A stretch of 15,881 bases of DNA. Source: Devosia equisanguinis (GTDB lineage Bacteria > Pseudomonadota > Alphaproteobacteria > Rhizobiales > Hyphomicrobiaceae). This document shows, in pieces, positions 13,783 to 15,881 of the stretch. Below the pieces are notes generated by a model. That model saw only the letters and a list, made by a program, of their open reading frames with translations. It made no database searches and was not told the DNA's origin. Position numbers and translations under genes: made by a program. The stretch spans positions 1-15,881 of the forward strand of contig CAMDMH010000007.1 of NCBI GenBank assembly GCA_945901835.1. The letters are read 5' to 3'. How positions within the stretch are numbered: position 1 is the first letter of the stretch; every line of letters starts with the position of its first letter.

Positions 13783-15563
13783 CAATCGACCTCCAGCTTG
13801 AAAGGACGCAAGTGTCTGGTGTGACGCTTCTCGGCGTGATCGAAGGCCGCGACCCACATCAGCACGCCAGTCTTGATCGCGACGTCGTGGGCGCTGCCGG
13901 TGTAGAGGCGGCGGACGACCTCGAGGGTCCAGCGGCCGGCCGCCCAGCGCGCGACGCCGCGTACGCTCGTGGCGGTCATGGCGAGCGTGTCGGGGACGAG
14001 GATGCTAGGGATCACCGTGCCATCGGGGATCTTGTCGTCGAGTGCTCGCGAGTAGGGCGCGGTTTCGGATTGCGTCATCCACCAGCGCGCGCCTTCGCTC
14101 TCGCTTTCGCCGGGCGCGTCGGACACACGACCGACGGCCGACGCGACGGCCTTGGAATCGCGCGGCAGACGTTTGGGGCGGAGCAGGACGCGGCCGCCTT
14201 CGTCACGGACCTCGGTGATGTTGGATTCATGCCCGCTCTGGCCCGGATCGACCTCGTAGCCGCCGGCGTACTGGGTAGACGGCTCGCCCGATGCGGCGTT
14301 CGCCGGCCGCGGGCTGCCGAAATGGCTGTTCTCGATGAACCCCGCCGGCCCGCCGTGCGAAGCGCGCCATTGCCAGACGTCGGCGATGCCGCCGCCGACG
14401 GTGTAGTGAAGCCCGCGTCCGGTGGCGCTTGGCGGCTTGTCCGGTAAAGGCTGGCGCGCGAGATGGATGGCGCTGCCGATCAACTGCAGGCCGGGCTTTG
14501 CCAGCAGGATCGCGAGCTTGTCCTCGTTGAACCGCATCTCGTCGGAGAGATCGCTGCGCGACGCGGCGACGTACCAGCCCCCCGCGCGCTTCACCAGCGG
14601 CATGTGCTTCAGCGAGCGCGTCGGGTCGTCCCACACGAACGCGAAGTAGGCGTGGACACCATCGTGCACCGCGCGCACTTCGACCCGCGTTTCGTAGCTG
14701 CCGCCGAAGTCGCCGCCCTGAGAAGTCAGCACACTCGATGGTGCGGCCTTGGCCCAGATGGGATCGGACATATCGCCATCGAGACGCGGTGCTTCGTTGG
14801 CGTCGATCTCGACGACGCGGAGGGTCGTCCGCGTGGCCTGCTCGGCGCCAACGGCCAGACCTCCCACGACCAAAGCCAGCGCCAGCGCCAACGCCAGAGG
14901 ATGGGCATGGAGCTTGGCGTCGCTGCGTGCCCTTGCCGGCTGATGCACGTCGGATCGATGATTTTGCGGTCGGTTGCGCGCGAGTTCCTGCGCGAGCAGA
15001 TCGGCGAGATCCGGCGGCGGCGGGGCGATGACGAGCGCACGGGGACGAAACACGCGCGCAAGCTGGGCGAAGCCGCCGACCGCGGCATGAAGCGCGACGT
15101 GCGCAACGATCGCCGCGATCGAAACCCACGTGGCCTCGCGGTGGATCACCATGATGGTCCGGCCCGCACCGCCGAACAGCATCACGCCCGTCACCACCAG
15201 CGTGACCAGCGATGCGATCAGCAGCCAGAAGACCACGACATTGACGGCCGACCAGCGCGCGCGGCCCTTGCTCGCCATCGCTAGAACGCGGCTCCGGTCG
15301 AGCCTGATACGCGGTATCAGCCTCGCTCGCACGATGTAGATCGCGTAGCCCGCGAGGATGGCAATCAGCACCACGCCCGCGGCCAGATGATTGAACCACA
15401 GGTTTGCGCTCGGCAGGATCGGATCGAGCGCGATCAGCCATTCGGTTTCGGGATCATCGGTCGCGATGCGCAAACCCGTGGCGACGAGAACGATCCACGA
15501 TCCCGCGAGCACCCAGTGCAGGATCACGGTCCCGGTATCCGACGTCGGTCGATTTCTCGCCAT
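13782..15563 (-). CDS. Fusion of cytochrome b561-like membrane domain and ethylbenzene dehydrogenase-type heme domain
   Basis: This 593-residue protein joins two electron carriers. Residues 10-170 form four membrane helices (about 12-34, 57-80, 107-130, 141-165) of the cytochrome b561/Ni-Fe-hydrogenase cytochrome b type. H16, H59, H141 and H155 (or H159) are placed to bind two hemes. An arginine- and proline-rich linker (170-221) follows, then a fifth helix of alternating Leu-Ala (222-240). The C-terminal part (241-593) resembles the heme-b domain of ethylbenzene dehydrogenase gamma subunits (LDGDMSDPIWAKAAP, FVWDDPTRSLKHMPLVK, GGIADVWQWRA, DHAEKRH). The basic linker implies an inside location, so the heme domain should be periplasmic. 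The ATG at 15563 follows a GAGGGGG stretch. It leads a coupled operon with the reductase. Confidence 0.85.
   Translation of the reverse strand: MARNRPTSDTGTVILHWVLAGSWIVLVATGLRIATDDPETEWLIALDPILPSANLWFNHLAAGVVLIAILAGYAIYIVRARLIPRIRLDRSRVLAMASKGRARWSAVNVVVFWLLIASLVTLVVTGVMLFGGAGRTIMVIHREATWVSIAAIVAHVALHAAVGGFAQLARVFRPRALVIAPPPPDLADLLAQELARNRPQNHRSDVHQPARARSDAKLHAHPLALALALALVVGGLAVGAEQATRTTLRVVEIDANEAPRLDGDMSDPIWAKAAPSSVLTSQGGDFGGSYETRVEVRAVHDGVHAYFAFVWDDPTRSLKHMPLVKRAGGWYVAASRSDLSDEMRFNEDKLAILLAKPGLQLIGSAIHLARQPLPDKPPSATGRGLHYTVGGGIADVWQWRASHGGPAGFIENSHFGSPRPANAASGEPSTQYAGGYEVDPGQSGHESNITEVRDEGGRVLLRPKRLPRDSKAVASAVGRVSDAPGESESEGARWWMTQSETAPYSRALDDKIPDGTVIPSILVPDTLAMTATSVRGVARWAAGRWTLEVVRRLYTGSAHDVAIKTGVLMWVAAFDHAEKRHTRHLRPFKLEVD
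14871..14897 (-). repeat. Hexamer-like Leu-Ala codon repeat encoding the fifth membrane helix
   Basis: On the minus strand ctggcg, ttggcg, ctggcg, ctggct, ttg form about 4.5 imperfect six-base units. They lie inside the fusion gene and encode Leu-Ala repeats of the helix at residues 222-240. Unit gain or loss would keep the reading frame and only change helix length. Confidence 0.5.
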
Positions 15564-15841
15564 GCTCGAGGCCCCCTCGGCCGTCGCGGCGCGCCCGATC
15601 GCGAGAAAACGCGAGCGTCACCGTCTCCGAAAACTCTCCGCCGTGAAACAATCCCCTCGACGGGTTGTATCGGTGCCGAATGGGCCACCAATAAGGCACT
15701 GTAGTTATTGCGTTTTTCGATACATGAGCATTACCGGATGTAATACCGTCGGTTCATAATCTCGACTCGTGTTGCGTGGGTGCGATTCCGCTGATCGCCA
15801 GATCGTGATTCCATATCTCCATTGATTCGATGGAGGTCTGG
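15564..15841. other. Intergenic region between divergent genes
   Basis: This 278-base stretch separates the cytochrome fusion gene from the plus-strand gene starting at 15842. It is visibly richer in A+T than its flanks from about 15630 to 15830, as expected for divergent promoters, but I could not place convincing -35/-10 boxes. Small inverted repeats include tgtatcg/cgataca around 15666-15723 and attac/gtaat near 15730-15745. No open frame in it looks coding. Confidence 0.5.
15815..15837 (+). promoter_or_regulatory. Hairpin covering the ribosome binding site of the gene at 15842
   Basis: ctccat (15817-15822) pairs with atggag (15830-15835), extended by a T-G and an A-T pair outward to 8 pairs, around a 7-base loop. 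The 3' arm contains GGAGG (15832-15836), five bases before the ATG at 15842. It may moderate translation. Confidence 0.35.
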
Positions 15842-15881
15842 ATGACGGTGCCACTCGAGATCCGGCGGGATCGAACACCCG
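15842..15881 (+). CDS. Start of an unidentified plus-strand gene (13 codons visible)
   Basis: ATG at 15842 follows a full GGAGG ribosome binding site with five-base spacing. The frame MTVPLEIRRDRTP stays open to the window edge. Too little is visible to name a product. The start is supported by the ribosome binding site and by the A+T-rich intergenic space upstream, and the gene diverges from the cytochrome operon. Confidence 0.5.
   Translation, partial: MTVPLEIRRDRTP

Noticed and set aside
13051..13824. Plus-strand open frame opposite the reductase gene
   Set aside because: It has no recognisable motif and no suitable ribosome binding site, and it is antisense to a clear reductase with coupled start.
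1..15881. CRISPR arrays, tRNA or rRNA genes, insertion sequences, phage genes
   Set aside because: No regularly spaced repeats, cloverleaf-like sequences, transposase motifs or flanking target duplications were seen.

Overview
The window is high-GC, densely coded chromosomal DNA that reads like a soil or rhizosphere alphaproteobacterium, probably Hyphomicrobiales (Rhizobiales) or a relative. The clues are two tripartite-tricarboxylate (Bug-type) solute receptors, a DUF1127 protein, a DUF1330 protein, a host-attachment-family gene and a CoxM-type flavoprotein. No rRNA, tRNA, CRISPR array, phage gene or transposase was seen. No gene-free stretch exceeds 300 bases; the longest is 15564-15841.

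Left part (1-7476): two modules of the same design lie on the minus strand, each a flavin-dependent oxidoreductase followed by a periplasmic Bug receptor. The first is a Tat-exported spermidine-dehydrogenase-like protein (466-2358) followed by a receptor cut by the window edge (1-378). The second is a GMC-family alcohol dehydrogenase (5649-7289) followed by a complete receptor (4502-5473). Between them, divergent from the first module, is a succinate-semialdehyde-dehydrogenase-like ALDH (2619-4055). With the amine oxidoreductase it could form a polyamine-to-succinate route. A 63-codon gene (4147-4338) encodes a small secreted protein with an extremely arginine-rich mature part.

Middle part (7477-12194): a long three-domain Xaa-Pro aminopeptidase on the minus strand, a DUF1127 protein on the plus strand, and a stand-alone FAD subunit of the molybdenum hydroxylase type with no partner subunits in view. 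Then come three small minus-strand genes. Two of them, a host-attachment-family gene and an unrecognised one, are each split by a single in-frame amber codon and look like recent pseudogenes. The third encodes an intact DUF1330 protein. The DNA around the two broken genes carries several strong inverted repeats. One could hide a ribosome binding site and another has pseudoknot topology.

Right part (12414-15881): a small secreted protein of unknown function converges on a two-gene minus-strand operon. Its first gene fuses a four-helix cytochrome b domain to a periplasmic ethylbenzene-dehydrogenase-type heme domain. Its second gene, translationally coupled by a TGATG overlap, encodes a [2Fe-2S]/FAD/NAD(P)H reductase whose usual fourth cluster cysteine is a tryptophan. 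I read the pair as a candidate transmembrane electron conduit from NAD(P)H to periplasmic heme, and it is the most unusual system here. The window ends with the first 13 codons of a plus-strand gene.
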